Shown here: positions 1-10,377 of the stretch, in pieces | Numbering within the stretch: the first letter of the stretch is position 1 | How the letters are laid out: the number at the start of each line of letters is the position of its first letter | NCBI GenBank assembly: GCA_001599915.1 | Contig: BCIG01000009.1 | Span: 620,001-684,000 of the forward strand | Source: Symbiotaphrina buchneri | Lineage: Eukaryota; Ascomycota; Symbiotaphrinales; Symbiotaphrinaceae | Direction of reading: 5' to 3' | DNA length: 64,000 bases | Made by a program: the position numbers and the translations under genes | Notes under the pieces: model-generated | What the model was told of the DNA's origin: nothing | The model's database searches: none | What the model saw: only the letters and a program-made list of their open reading frames with translations

Positions 1-2
1 AC

Positions 3-2201
3 AAGCTGGTGCAACCTGCAAACGAGACGATGTTACAAGAGGCGTCCATGAAGAGCTTTCTGAGCAGCAGCATGGACGCAATGAGTGAGAGCATACTCCA
101 ACAGCAGAGGGAGTCTTTGTTGCCATTTGGCAATCACATCTCGCTGCGGTTTCACGAACATGTTCTTGCCAACGAAAAGGAATGGCATGAAGAGAGAATT
201 ATTTTGCTCCGAGCAGAACTTGAGAACGAGAAGACGAGGTTCGAAGCGCAGACCGAGAAAGTGACATATCTTCAAAAGCATGTGAAGAAGCTTCTTGAGT
301 CACGGCACAAAGCAAAGAAAAACGCAAAGGTAGTTGGGCAGAAGAACGCAGAACTGGTGGTTGAGGTTCAGGAATTGAGACAGTCGATAATCAGCAAAGA
401 TGCGGCGATCATAGCCCTGCACCAAGCACTTGATGATCTTTCCAAAGGGCGCGAAGCAGATGCACGCAAGGAAAGAGAGTTGAAAATCCAGCTCTGCACA
501 CAGACCCAGACCATCAATTATCTCAATGGCAGGCTACAAGAGGCTGAAAGGCAAAGCACCAATAACGCGTTCCGATCCGCAGGGATCGGCTTTCAAAACC
601 CACAGAATGGCCCTTCAGCCGCAGAACTGACAGACATGAAGCTCAAGTACGACCAAGTCAAAGCAGAAAGAGACGAGGTTATGCGGGTTGGAAGGCTCCT
701 CCGAGAAGCCGTCACTAAGGACATCGAGGGCTATGCGACTGCTCTTAACAGCAGTCGTCGCGAAAGCGAGTATTATCGCAAAGCAAGGAATCAGCTTCGA
801 GCTGAGTGCACCGACCTGGATGCAAACGTCAAGAAGTTGACCGATACCAACGAAATCCTGGAAAGAGAGAAAACTGAGCTCGTGGAGAAGACAATCCAGG
901 ACAAAAAGACCTTGGAGACGCTGCAGAAGGTCAACGCAGCTCTAAGAACGCAGCTCAGTCGACTGTTCTCTCTTGGGCCAGATGCTACCTCCACTGAAGA
1001 CGGAAAGCTTCAGATGCTGTCAACAACACTCACAGAGCTCCTCGAGACCCAGGAGTCCTTGGTAACTGACTGCTGTGGTATCATTGATCAGAAAACCAGG
1101 ATCCTGATGGAGAAACAGGCCATGGACTCTGAAGTGTCCCGCCTGAAGGAACAACTTGCGGTTTCCGAACGAAACCTCGCATCGTCCGCCAAAGAAGTCT
1201 TTCAGCTGCAGAGCAAGGCTCTAAATGTTGAGATGGCCTACAATTGTGAGAACGTCGCAAAGCGACGGGCGGAACAGCTGGAGGAGGAAAATTCTTCTCT
1301 TACCCGTCAGTTGGAAAATTACAAAGCCCAATTCATAGGCCTGATGGCCGGAGAATGTCCGGCAGATGCGCAAGGGGTCATCTCCGAAATTCAGGAGACC
1401 GTGGTCAACCTAACGGCAGATCTCAGCGACACAAAAGAGAGGCTCAATAAAGCTGAGCGCCGTGCACTTTGTCTCGAGATAGACCTTGAAAACACAAAGG
1501 CAGACCTAGAGTCTGCAGAGCTTGCCCGGGAAAGGCTTGAGATCCTTGAGCGAACCCACAAGGAGCTCAAGGACAAAATCGCTCAAGAGGAGATCGAAAG
1601 AAATGCCCGAGAAAAGATATACGACGATGAGATGTCTGGTGAGATGCAACGGAAGGAAGAAAGAATCTGCGAGCTGGAGGAGATGTTGGACTCACTCGAG
1701 TCAAGGCTGCGGAGCGGCGGAACCGAAGGACTCGACAACCATTCTCAGGAGTTTTCCACTTTCTTTCAAGGTGCTTCTGCATTTTCCACACTAAATGACG
1801 GCGCAGGTGTACAACCAGCATGCAACTTCGCCGTTATCCAAGATGGCAAGGTCCAGGACAGTCATGCTACATTAGGTGAAGCGCACGGCGTCGAGCGTTC
1901 GAACATCGGCAGCCACGAAGACGTTTTGAGCACCTCACGGACCACTGTACGTCCAATCAAACGGACGTCTTCATGGGACTCGTTCCTGTATCCAGATGCA
2001 GCCATTGAGAGCGAGCCAGTCGCAGAGACCGACGCACACGCGCTGGATTTGCAAAATGCTCAGCGCATAGAAAACCAAAAGCCTCTGGAGGAGACAGTTT
2101 CCCAGCTGATGCAAAAGCGTGAGCTCTGTCAAAGGAATATTCCCGCACAATCTTTTTTCATAGATGAGCCAGCATGGGATGCTGATGATTCCTTTTTCTG
2201 A
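3..2201 (+). CDS. Long coiled-coil protein, paralogue A of a local family (5' end outside window)
   Basis: The frame is open from the left edge and closes at TGA 2199-2201. The first ATG is at 30, but upstream exons probably lie outside the window because the paralogues at 13354 and 15888 begin with several short exons. About 730 residues are visible. Most of the product is rich in E, K, Q and L with heptad-like spacing (coiled coil roughly residues 45-570), followed by a Ser/Thr-rich tail. Two blocks recur in neighbouring genes. HEHVLANE and YLQKHVKKLLESR match HEHIVANH and YLQRALKKAYERR of the gene at 17227-17982. LMAGECPADAQG matches LAAGLCPNDVQG of the gene at 13992-15888. No catalytic motif, signal peptide or membrane segment is seen. 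I do not recognise the family; a scaffold or cytoskeletal role is possible but not shown. Confidence 0.8.
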   Translation, partial: KLVQPANETMLQEASMKSFLSSSMDAMSESILQQQRESLLPFGNHISLRFHEHVLANEKEWHEERIILLRAELENEKTRFEAQTEKVTYLQKHVKKLLESRHKAKKNAKVVGQKNAELVVEVQELRQSIISKDAAIIALHQALDDLSKGREADARKERELKIQLCTQTQTINYLNGRLQEAERQSTNNAFRSAGIGFQNPQNGPSAAELTDMKLKYDQVKAERDEVMRVGRLLREAVTKDIEGYATALNSSRRESEYYRKARNQLRAECTDLDANVKKLTDTNEILEREKTELVEKTIQDKKTLETLQKVNAALRTQLSRLFSLGPDATSTEDGKLQMLSTTLTELLETQESLVTDCCGIIDQKTRILMEKQAMDSEVSRLKEQLAVSERNLASSAKEVFQLQSKALNVEMAYNCENVAKRRAEQLEEENSSLTRQLENYKAQFIGLMAGECPADAQGVISEIQETVVNLTADLSDTKERLNKAERRALCLEIDLENTKADLESAELARERLEILERTHKELKDKIAQEEIERNAREKIYDDEMSGEMQRKEERICELEEMLDSLESRLRSGGTEGLDNHSQEFSTFFQGASAFSTLNDGAGVQPACNFAVIQDGKVQDSHATLGEAHGVERSNIGSHEDVLSTSRTTVRPIKRTSSWDSFLYPDAAIESEPVAETDAHALDLQNAQRIENQKPLEETVSQLMQKRELCQRNIPAQSFFIDEPAWDADDSFF

Positions 2202-2415
2202 CGGATCAGATCGCCAGGTGGAGATAAATTAAGAGCCAGGAAATAGTGCTGGAGGCAGGCAACAGAAGATTGAATGCAGCCTGAAGTCGATGGATGTTCC
2301 TTGACATTGCGGATACCTGAAATTGTTACCTCCCCGTGTGGTTTCCGCAATTGGCGTTCTGGTTCGGGCTTTGTTTTCTTTCCCGCTGTGCATGGGACAC
2401 GGACTTTACGTTGAA

Positions 2416-2489
2416 TTGCTCTCGCATGGAATACGGAGTTTGGGTCGCGTTGCTTTTTACACAGAATGACTAGGACACAAATTGCAATG
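2416..2489. repeat. Imperfect direct repeat, copy 1
   Basis: About 74 bases starting TTGCTCTCGCATGG and containing CGGAGTTTGGGTCGCGTT recur at 2558-2633 with scattered substitutions and small indels. The two copies are about 142 bases apart. The homology weakens beyond the shared AAATTGCAAT. No terminal inverted repeats are visible, so this may be a local duplication or part of a dispersed repeat. Confidence 0.7.
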
Positions 2490-2557
2490 CGGGTGGATTT
2501 TCTGCCATTCCATACCCGAAGGATTGGCTACGAAGCAGGGACACCGAGTGGTATGCA

Positions 2558-2633
2558 TTGCTTCCGCATGGGATCCGGAGTTTGGGTCGCGTTTGCTCTC
2601 TACCTAGAATGAAACAAGGCATAAATTGCAATA
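2558..2633. repeat. Imperfect direct repeat, copy 2
   Basis: Second copy of the repeat at 2416-2489. It starts TTGCTTCCGCATGG, contains the same CGGAGTTTGGGTCGCGTT core and ends near AAATTGCAAT. Confidence 0.7.
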
Positions 2634-3285
2634 CAAATGATCTTTCCGCGACTCATATTGGGTCCAGTACAGCTACCAAGCAGGTTCCACCTGCACTTTA
2701 GGACGTAGAGGTCTTGAACTCGTAGTGTAGATCGAGGGATAATTACGAGGCTCCCTTCGGCACTCGTGGAGAATGCAATTGCTGAAACCTAACTCCATGT
2801 GCAGGACGTTGCTGACAGGCCATTGGTGAGTGGTCTCGAACAGAGGCGACGCTCAGGAGGAAAAAGGGGGTGTGCTACGGTACACTACGCGGGCTAGCAT
2901 CGTCAGCAGGCATTTACGGCCACCGTAGGTAGCAGCTCTTGGCAGCACTTCGGAGCAGTCACATCGCAATTAGGAACTAACAATGGGCTCCACAATCATC
3001 CTTTCCTATTATCGAAAGAGAGCATCAACAGTGCAGAAAACCGAATCTATTTGCGCGTCTATGAATCATGCCCAAATGCGAAGCATAACCTATTCGTCAA
3101 AGCCGATGCCTATCCTTCCGCAGACCCCGACCCTTTGAGCTGACCCCTCAGCTCTTTCGGCCGCATCCACGAACGCGGGAGCCGACCCGGCGCATCGTAG
3201 CCATGCTCGACAATCTCGTCGATCATACCTTTTCCCATGATCATGGCCGAGACACATTCATATCATTGAAGAGATCAAGCACCGT

Positions 3286-5297
3286 TTATACAGCACCCTT
3301 GGAAACCATCTTCTTCCGGAGGTAGTTCTTGTACTCTCCGATGGTGCCATCCCACCGGCGGATGGTCTTGTTTTCGCACACCATAATGTCTTTCGCGATC
3401 TTGTCAAGCAATCTAGGGTCAAATTAGCAACGATATTCTTCTCCGCAGGGCTTGTGGATCTTCTTACCTGAAGTCGTGAGAGACCACAACTACACCACCG
3501 CTGAACGCATTGATGGCATCAGCCAAACTGTCGATTGTCGGAATATCCAGACCGTTTGTAGGCTCGTCCAACAGAAGCATGTTCGGTCCTTCAATGGCCA
3601 ACAAAGCAAAGACGATTCTGCTCTTTTGACCCTCTGACAAAGTTCCCATGAGAGCAGTTTGAGCATCACCGCTCAGACCGTACTTCCCAAGCTGTTGTCT
3701 CCAGTATTGGTAGTCCTGAGACTTCTCCGGGTACTTGTCACGCACAAAGTCCAGAGCGGACTTGGTCAAGTCTAGTTGTTCGGCAGAGTGCTGACTATAC
3801 ATGCCGAGCTTCAAGTGAGTGTGACGGCTAACTACACCGCTGGTAGGAGAGAGCTTGCCGGTCATCAGACGAAGGAGGGTCGACTTCCCAACACCGTTGG
3901 GTCCCACGAGCGCAGTCCTAGAGTCCATATCCACACCAAGGTCGAGGTTCTCGTATAGGTTGTCCTCGGACTTTCCAGAGTAAGAGAATGTGACGTTGTC
4001 GAACGAAAGGACAGGAGGAGGGAGCTTTTCGACATCGGCGAAACGGAAAGTGAAGACACGATCCTGGTGTACAGGTTGGATGAAACCGTCGGCCTCCATT
4101 TTGTCAAGAATCTTTTGACGAGACTTGGCCTGCCTGACCAAGTTGGCATAAGTACCAGCAGAAGCAATGAACTTCTTGATGTGAGCGATTTCGTCTTGTT
4201 GCTTCTGGTAAGCCTTCATCTGATTGGTCTCTTGCTCGGTTCTTGTCTTCATGTAAGAATCGTAGTTACCACCATAGTAGATGAGTGTCTTCATGCGCAT
4301 ATCGATCATGTTGGTACAGACGCCGTTGAGGAAATCCATACTATGAGAGACAAGGACAAGCGTAGATTCCCATTTCTTCAGATATTCTTCCAGCCACACA
4401 CAGGCCTCCAGGTCCAAATGGGCGGTTGGGTCATCAAGCAGTAGAAGAGCCGGGCGAACGAAGAGAGCCTTCCCAAGAGCGACACGCATACGCCAACCAC
4501 CGGACATGTCCTTGGTCTTCTTGTGGATGGTGACCTTGTCGAAACCAAGACCAGTAAGGATGAGGGAGGCACGAGTCGCGAATGTCGAGGGATCCATACT
4601 TTCCATACGCTAGGACGGTTAGCAAGAGATCTGTTCCATAATATGCATGCCAACTTACCTCGTATAGGTCCATCAGGAGAGGGCTTTCAGGACCGTCCTT
4701 CTCGAGGATATCTTCCGCCACTTGTTCAAGTCTTGCTAGTTCGTTCTCTGCCTCTTTGACAACCCATTCCAAAGCACCAAGCTCGCTCGGAGGCGCACCC
4801 TCGTTCAGCAAGTACAAATCGGTGCTTGGGGGAATGGGGAATTCTCGTGCGGCGATAGCCTTCAAGAATGTTGATTTCCCGCAGCCGTTCTCACCCAGAA
4901 GACCATATCGCCGTCCATAATTGAGTTCTAGTGTGGAATCCGTGAGGAGCACTCTGCCGTGGAACACGAGCGAGGCGGAGGTGATCTTGATGTCGCGGCT
5001 GGTTTCCAGCGACGAGAGCACGCCAGTGGTGACACGATCCGAAAGACCATACTTATCTTCTTGAAGAGTCAATTTCTTGATGGCGTCTAGTTTGTCGTCG
5101 GTAGTGGCGGGTCCATCTTCAGACCCAGGGAGAGGGTCTCCGTCAGCGTCGAGGAGGGGTTCGTCTCCGTTGACGGATGAAGCCTTGGAAGCGTTCTTGG
5201 AGGCAGCCTTCGAGCTGACCTTCGACGCGGCGGTCTTCTTTTCCTTGCCAGCCGCGGCACGTTTGGCGTCACGGGCAGCCTTGGATGCGGAAACCAT
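3286..5297 (-). CDS. ARB1: ABCF-family ATPase, ARB1 (ribosome biogenesis)
   Basis: Three exons (5297-4659, 4609-3468, 3412-3286) join in frame to 635 residues, close to yeast Arb1 (610). The N-terminus is a Lys/Ala/Ser-rich tail. The first ABC cassette has Walker [10 protein letters not shown], signature MSGGW and Walker [13 protein letters not shown]. The second has [14 protein letters not shown] and [11 protein letters not shown]. The linker is charged and helical, and no membrane segments are present, as expected of soluble ABCF proteins. Arb1 is known to be a shuttling ATPase needed for 40S and 60S subunit maturation. The start at 5297 (MVSASKAAR) fits the family's basic N-terminus; the frame stays open upstream to 5456 but those codons look like leader. 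Both introns have GTAAG-type donors. The gene diverges from the MFS transporter across a region of about 1.1 kb. Confidence 0.95.
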
Positions 5298-6374
5298 GAT
5301 GACTTGAGAATGTGTTGTCGGGGGATTGAGGAGATTTTGTCGAAGATTAGGCGGAAGTGGTGGGGCAACCTCTATCGATAGCCCTGCGACAGAAAGGCGA
5401 CCAAAAACCCGGGTATCTAAAGGACGAAAGGAACAGTCGAGCAGGAATCGCAGCACCTGCTCAGATAAGTATCCTCACACAAAGATTGCAGAGGTTTGTG
5501 GACTGCACAAGGCGAGGTTATCGAAGGGATTCGGTGGAGGCGACTTGACCTTTTCACCGCTTTTGTTGGAGGGGACAAAAAGTTGTTTCGCCGCAATCGA
5601 CACCAAAGAAATTTCGATGGCTTGGGCCAATCAACGTCAGCCAAGGATTGCTTACTCATTTTAGTCACGTGATGCTGTTCATATCCCGAGGTTGCTGCGA
5701 ACCCCCCGAGTCCTTTTCTGTGACTGCCAAGACTTGAACCTGCGCGCACGCCAGGATTCAGCTCTTAGAATTTCCCACAAGGAGAGCTTGGGAATGAGGG
5801 AATATGGAACTGGAAGACTGGATTCTCGTTTACTTTTCGAGACGGACTTGTGTAACTTGTATATTTCGTACCTTGTTGAGCTGCCGTCAAGGCTTGCGTG
5901 AATTATGACCGCCTCTCTCTTGCTATGGTCACAATGGCCACTTGCGGCCACAGCTGTTCAAGCATTTCTATGACTTGACCATCCTATTTCAAGGCTCAAG
6001 CTCGCCTCCCAGACGTTATTAACGGCTATTTTAGAAACAGGCAAAGATGGAGTGCGTTTCCCCGGTACACCGAACAAGTACTTTGTACCCCGCATCCCCA
6101 TGGGGTTGTGATCATCAAGGATCCCGGTCTGTGAAGCAACTTGCCGAAGGCTACGACGCTGTTATCCAGTCAGAGTCGCAGTTGGTGCTGAGCATGCATC
6201 AACTCGACCGAGGAAGTGCTCTCTGTCCCACCTTGATGGTCTGGGCATTTTCCCTGGCCAGCTTGCTCCTTTGCCTGTATTTATATCTTCAGCGCGTCCA
6301 AGTGCTCCAGTCTCCATTCTTCATCGTTTGTTTTGTAGACTTTCTTCATCAAATCCACTGCTTTCGAGTCAACC
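5298..6374. promoter_or_regulatory. Divergent promoter region of ARB1 and the MFS gene
   Basis: About 1.08 kb lies between two divergently transcribed genes. A CCAAT box is at 5627-5631 (GGGCCAATCA), about 330 bases upstream of the ARB1 ATG. A pyrimidine-rich stretch precedes the MFS ATG. No further gene is supported here. Confidence 0.5.
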
Positions 6375-8025
6375 ATGGCCCACGTGCAAGATCCGATCCG
6401 CATAAGCCCTAACAGCTCTAGGAGTCAAGAACTGCAAGATGAGAAGTATAAGACAGAGGACGTACCTACCCACATCGAATCCATTACTTCCGACTCCTCA
6501 CAAATACCCTTGGATTCTTCCTTGGATAAGCATATCACCCGCAAGTTCGACCGCCATATAGTACCATGGCTCTTTGGCCTTTGGCTTCTGGCATTCATCG
6601 ATCGCTCGAACATTGGTAACGCAAAAATCGACGGGCTTGCCGAAGATCTGCATTTGACCGGGGACCAATTCAACTCTGCCCTGGCAGTCTTTTATGTCCC
6701 TTATATCGGTGTTGATATCCCCAGCAACTGGGTGCTCAAGTATTTCGGCGCCGGATACTACCTGCCTGGGTTGATGATCGCTTGGGGTATTGTCTCTACG
6801 TTCTTGGGCTTCGTGAAGAACTTTCAGGGACTCTTGGCCGCAAGATTCTTCTTGGGACTGTGCGAGGGCGGGCTTCTAGGCGGAATGATCATATACTTGG
6901 CAATGTTCTATCGCCGCCATGAGCTTGTGACCCGTGTAGGCTTGTTCTATTGTGCTGCACCATTGAGCGGGGCATTTGGAGGACTTCTGGCTACTGGCTT
7001 GGCTGAGATAAATACAAAAGGCTATCACGGTATATCAGATCTTTTCCCGAGCGATTAGACCACGATCGATCAGATCACGATTGATTTCTAATATTGACCA
7101 GGCTGGCCATTCATCTTCTTCGTTGAAGGCGCTATAACAGTCCTATTCGGCATCTTGACAATCTTTTTCCTCCCTCACACGCCATCTACTGCGAAGTTTC
7201 TCACGCCTGCTGAGAAGGCCCGTGCTCTGTCACGCATTCATCTCGATGCCCACGGCGCTCAGCCAACGGCGGATGTCTCTGACGATCACTTCTCCTGGCA
7301 TTGGGTCCGCATCTCTCTGTTGAACTGGAATACTCTTCTTTTGTCGCTCAACTTCTTCGCCATCATCACGCCTATCTACAGCTTCTCGCTCTTCCTTCCC
7401 ACAATCATCTCGACGCTCGGCTATACACGTGTCACTGCACAGCTGTTCACAGTGCCTCCGAACATGTGCGCCTTCGTGACCGTCCTTCTTGCAACTACGG
7501 CATCCAATCGCTTCAAATGCAGGGGTCCTTTCATGCTCATGGGTTCCACGATTGCAATCCTGGGCTACGTTCTGCTTTTAGCGGGGAATAGGCCCGCCGT
7601 GCAGTACGGCGGAACCTTTCTCATAGCATCAGGGGTCTTCCCATGCTCACCCCTGGTGATGTCATGGCTGGCCAATAACCTTGCTCCGCATTATGTTCGG
7701 GCTACAGGGACCGGCTTCCAGATCCTATTCGCTAATTGTGCGGCCTTTATTGCAACTTTTGTCTACCTCTCCAAAGACGCGTAGGTAGACCAGGCCTGCC
7801 GCTGTCGTATAACTGCTTACAATGCTTCTTAGCCCAAAGTATGTGACCGGACACAGTATCAATATCGGAATGTTGGTCTTTGATCTTATTCTAATTGTGG
7901 TGAACATCGTCTATGTCAAGTGGGAAAACGCCAAGAGAGATCGAGGGGAAAGGGACTATCGCCTTGCGGAGAGAGATGAATCGTTACTAGGACATCGTCA
8001 TCCAAGCTTCAGATATACCTACTAA
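6375..8025 (+). CDS. MFS transporter, anion:cation symporter (Dal5/Tna1-like) family
   Basis: Exons 6375-7029, 7102-7780 and 7833-8025 join in frame to 508 residues, the usual size for this family. A hydrophilic N-terminus of about 60 residues is followed by about 12 hydrophobic segments in two halves of six with a central hydrophilic loop (around PAEKARALSRI). The block LLAFIDRSNIGNAKIDGL in the first membrane segment and loop, and the RFFLGLCEGG block, are typical of fungal allantoate/nicotinate permeases. These plasma-membrane proteins import organic anions such as allantoate, ureidosuccinate, nicotinate or pantothenate, driven by protons; the substrate cannot be read from sequence. The second junction (donor GTAGGT after GAC GC) restores the conserved DAPKY..GHSIN segment. 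No break is seen. Confidence 0.9.
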
Positions 8026-8274
8026 ATGCGGATCTGGTTTATATCGACATCTGAAAGACCGTCATCGTCCTGGAAATTTACTGGGTAGTTAGATAGTGTA
8101 CAGTATGCGGATTCTGCTTTTTCTGTCTTCCATGTCTAGTCAGCATTTCGTATCCCATTCAGTCACAGTATTGCCCCATTATAATCAGGACGGGAACCTT
8201 TTCCGAAAATAAATCCAGGTTCCTTCTTCCGGCCCGGTGTTAGGTCCAGTATAATTGAACCGGGATCTGGTCAG

Positions 8275-8288
8275 ATCTCACGTGAGAT
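8275..8288. promoter_or_regulatory. Perfect palindrome ATCTCACGTGAGAT (E-box core)
   Basis: A self-complementary 14-mer centred on CACGTG, the core bound by bHLH and some bZIP factors. It lies about 400 bases upstream of the small secreted protein gene and about 250 bases after the MFS gene. Function is inferred from the motif only. Confidence 0.4.
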
Positions 8289-8566
8289 GATTACTCTTAC
8301 CTAAAATACCCTTGGCTGGCTTGCGTATGCACCTGTCGATAATGCATATCACTGCTTCAGGCGAACCGTCAAATGATCGTTCTGTCCGGGATCTCCTCTA
8401 CTCCTGAGGCAGCCAATGGCCTGGCATGTGCTCCCCACATGTTCTCTGACGGGTGGCCTGCTTGGGTGGAGGTTTCATAATGATCAGGTTGCATCCAGTG
8501 TCTCCTGATGAGTGGGGACGTGGACCGGAGGCGGCTTGCGGGGCTGATAGATACTAAGGAAAGGCA

Positions 8567-8573
8567 TATAAGG
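8567..8573 (+). promoter_or_regulatory. TATA-like element
   Basis: TATAAGG lies about 120 bases upstream of the ATG at 8692, a normal spacing for a strongly expressed small fungal gene with a short leader. Confidence 0.45.
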
Positions 8574-8691
8574 AATATGATTCCGCTCCTCCTCCAGCGA
8601 TCCTCTTGGTCCCTATCTATCCGCCCATCAATAACCCCGTCAGCCTAAGCAACCCCGCTCTCTCCTTATTCAATCATAAACCCTTTCCAAA

Positions 8692-8965
8692 ATGCAGTTC
8701 ACTCTGATCACTTCCGCCTGCCTCATGGCATTGGCCATCCTTGTCAGCGCGCAATGCGGTGAGATCTTCGGCGATGACCTTTCCGCCTGTGAAGCTGTGT
8801 GCCCGGGCACCTGCTTCAACAGGGGTGGTACCGTTACGCTCGTAAGTCTATCTCGCTGGAAATAATACTGGATAATGTCGACTGACATGGACGGTAGTTG
8901 TGGGAATGCGTATGTTGAAACAATCCTCTGATTGGAGCGTGATAATGTGTTAGCAGATATACTGA
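8692..8965 (+). CDS. Small secreted cysteine-rich protein
   Basis: Exon 1 (8692-8841) encodes 50 residues: a classic signal peptide (MQFTLITSACLMALAILVSA, cleavage near residue 20) and a Cys-rich start (CGEIFGDDLSACEAVCPGTC) before a GTAAGT donor. A 12-base exon (8898-8909, LWEC) and a short last exon (8957-8965, I-Y-stop) complete a 56-residue product with five mature cysteines. An alternative joins LWEC to downstream acceptors (near 8982 and 9057) and gives a C-x-C ending with six cysteines, which is more usual for disulphide-rich proteins. Several perfect GTAAGT/GTATGT donors within 230 bases make the 3' structure uncertain. Such proteins are effectors, antimicrobial peptides or toxins in other fungi, but no family is recognised here. 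The promoter has a TATA-like box. Confidence 0.65.
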
Positions 8966-9653
8966 TGGACTTCGATGACAGGAGGTAAGTAATCACTAAT
9001 TACTGCTCTGACCGTGTAGATCAGAAAGAAAGAGTTTGCTAACACAGCGGACTCTAGTGTGTAAGTAGTGCCGGCCTATGAAGAGGCTCAGGAAGAGAAA
9101 CTGAAGACATCAAAACTTAGTAAACAATTGACAATTCGCATACATGAAACATATCTTCGGAAAAGAAGAGGGCCAGACGCCATCGTGCCTTGGGCATGGC
9201 TGCTCACGTCAATAAACCAACCCTCGTCTTTGAGAAGAGAGGGAGCTGGTTGGAGAATGGCCTTACCTTCATATCGAGATCCTCGTGTGGACGCGATTGC
9301 CATTCCCCGGCGTCACGACCTTTGGCCTAAAATTATACGCTCATTGACCAAAAACCAATCTTTACTCCGCTTCATGAAGTGCAAGTTCAATCTCACAGTA
9401 CTCATCGACCGTAAACGCCTTTTACATTTGATGGTAGCAGGGACGTCAGCCACAGCCATGCTTAAAATAGTTTTTGCGCCGAAGTTCGCTTCGCGCACCG
9501 TAGCCCCTTTTCAGCCCCTGACTTTTACCCCATTGTGTTGTATGTGCCATCAATTTTGCGCTATGATCAGTGGTCAGCGAAACAAAAAGTTCAGGGCCGT
9601 GACTGCAAAGCAGCCAGGGCACCTTATGAAAACTCCCCTTCCGAAGAAAGGTG

Positions 9654-9720
9654 GTTTTACTGGGACTCGAACACACGGTGTTAACATGCGATGGTATACC
9701 AGCTGCAGTGATAATAGAGT
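9654..9720 (-). pseudogene. Degenerate tRNA-Val(AAC)-like remnant
   Basis: On the minus strand a B-box-like GTTCGAGTCCC follows GCATG-TTAACAC-CGTGT, which folds as a 5-bp anticodon stem with loop anticodon AAC. A D-arm-like GCAGCTGGTAT lies before it. The variable loop and half of the T stem are missing and the acceptor stem does not pair, so this is at best a broken tRNA copy. Confidence 0.3.
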
Positions 9721-10000
9721 TCACAACGTATACATCGCCACCATTATCCCCGAGCCTATACTATACCGGCTATCTCCATTGGTCACAAAAGAGGTGGTAT
9801 TATTTCTATTGCGAGCCAGTGTGTCAAATTATCCAGCGATGGAGCAAGTGAAGCTCCTCTAGTGTTTCTAGAAGAGTTCACCCATAATAAAAGCCCTATT
9901 TCATGACCATAGTCTTGCGCGGAAGTGACTATTGCAACGCTTTCTGAGCGTATCCCATCCACTATGTCTCATTCTGATAAGACATATCAAGGACACCAAG

Positions 10001-10091
10001 ACCATCATTCCTTCACACCATCATTCCTCCGTACCATCATTCTTTCGTACCATCATTTGCCTCATACCATCATTTCCCTCACACCATCATG
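10001..10091. repeat. Minisatellite, six copies of a 16-17 bp unit
   Basis: ACCATCATT followed by a variable 7-8 base pyrimidine-rich spacer (CCTTCAC, CCTCCGT, CTTTCGT, TGCCTCAT, TCCCTCAC) repeats six times with period 16-17. The fixed core and variable spacer give a strongly asymmetric C/T-rich strand. Confidence 0.8.
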
Positions 10092-10377
10092 TTCTCCCCT
10101 TACGGTGCCCCGCATGAACAATAACATCAATTTAGCTTCTCAACCAACCAGGAAACAGAGACCCCAAACCGACTCTATGCACCCTGACCGCTCCTCTCCT
10201 TCATCAACGACAATTTGTTTAAATCCCTTCCTGAAACAATTTTGTAATCGCACCATATCTCATAGTAGCACCTTTCCCAATTTCAGCTTCAGTTGATAGG
10301 AAGCAATATTCCGTAGTAAGCCAGTGATTGGCACTCTAGATCCTGATACCACACTTTTGGTATTCAAGGAACATAAC

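Larger units (their letters stand above)
2202..3285. other. Intergenic region between converging genes
   Basis: This holds the 3' flanks of the coiled-coil gene and of ARB1. No open frame worth calling is seen. It contains an imperfect direct repeat (2416-2489 and 2558-2633). Confidence 0.6.
8026..8691. promoter_or_regulatory. Intergenic region and promoter of the small secreted protein gene
   Basis: It carries a perfect 14-base palindrome with a CACGTG E-box core (8275-8288), a TATA-like element (8567-8573) and a CT-rich leader just before the ATG at 8692. No other gene is seen. Confidence 0.55.
8966..10377. other. Gene-poor stretch with tRNA-like remnant and minisatellite
   Basis: No recognisable protein gene. 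A 264-codon open frame (9068-9862) has no ATG start and overlaps a tRNA-like remnant, so it is not called. The right half contains a short-period tandem repeat (10001-10091). Composition is uneven, consistent with decayed sequence. Confidence 0.5.

Noticed and set aside
8692-9081. Calling the secreted peptide a defensin
   Set aside because: The C-x3-C and C-x-C elements appear only in one splice form, and the third-to-fourth Cys spacing is too short for the known fold.
9068-9862. 264-codon open frame on the plus strand
   Set aside because: It begins with GTG, has no ATG near the start, resembles no family, has low-complexity composition and runs across a tRNA-like remnant.
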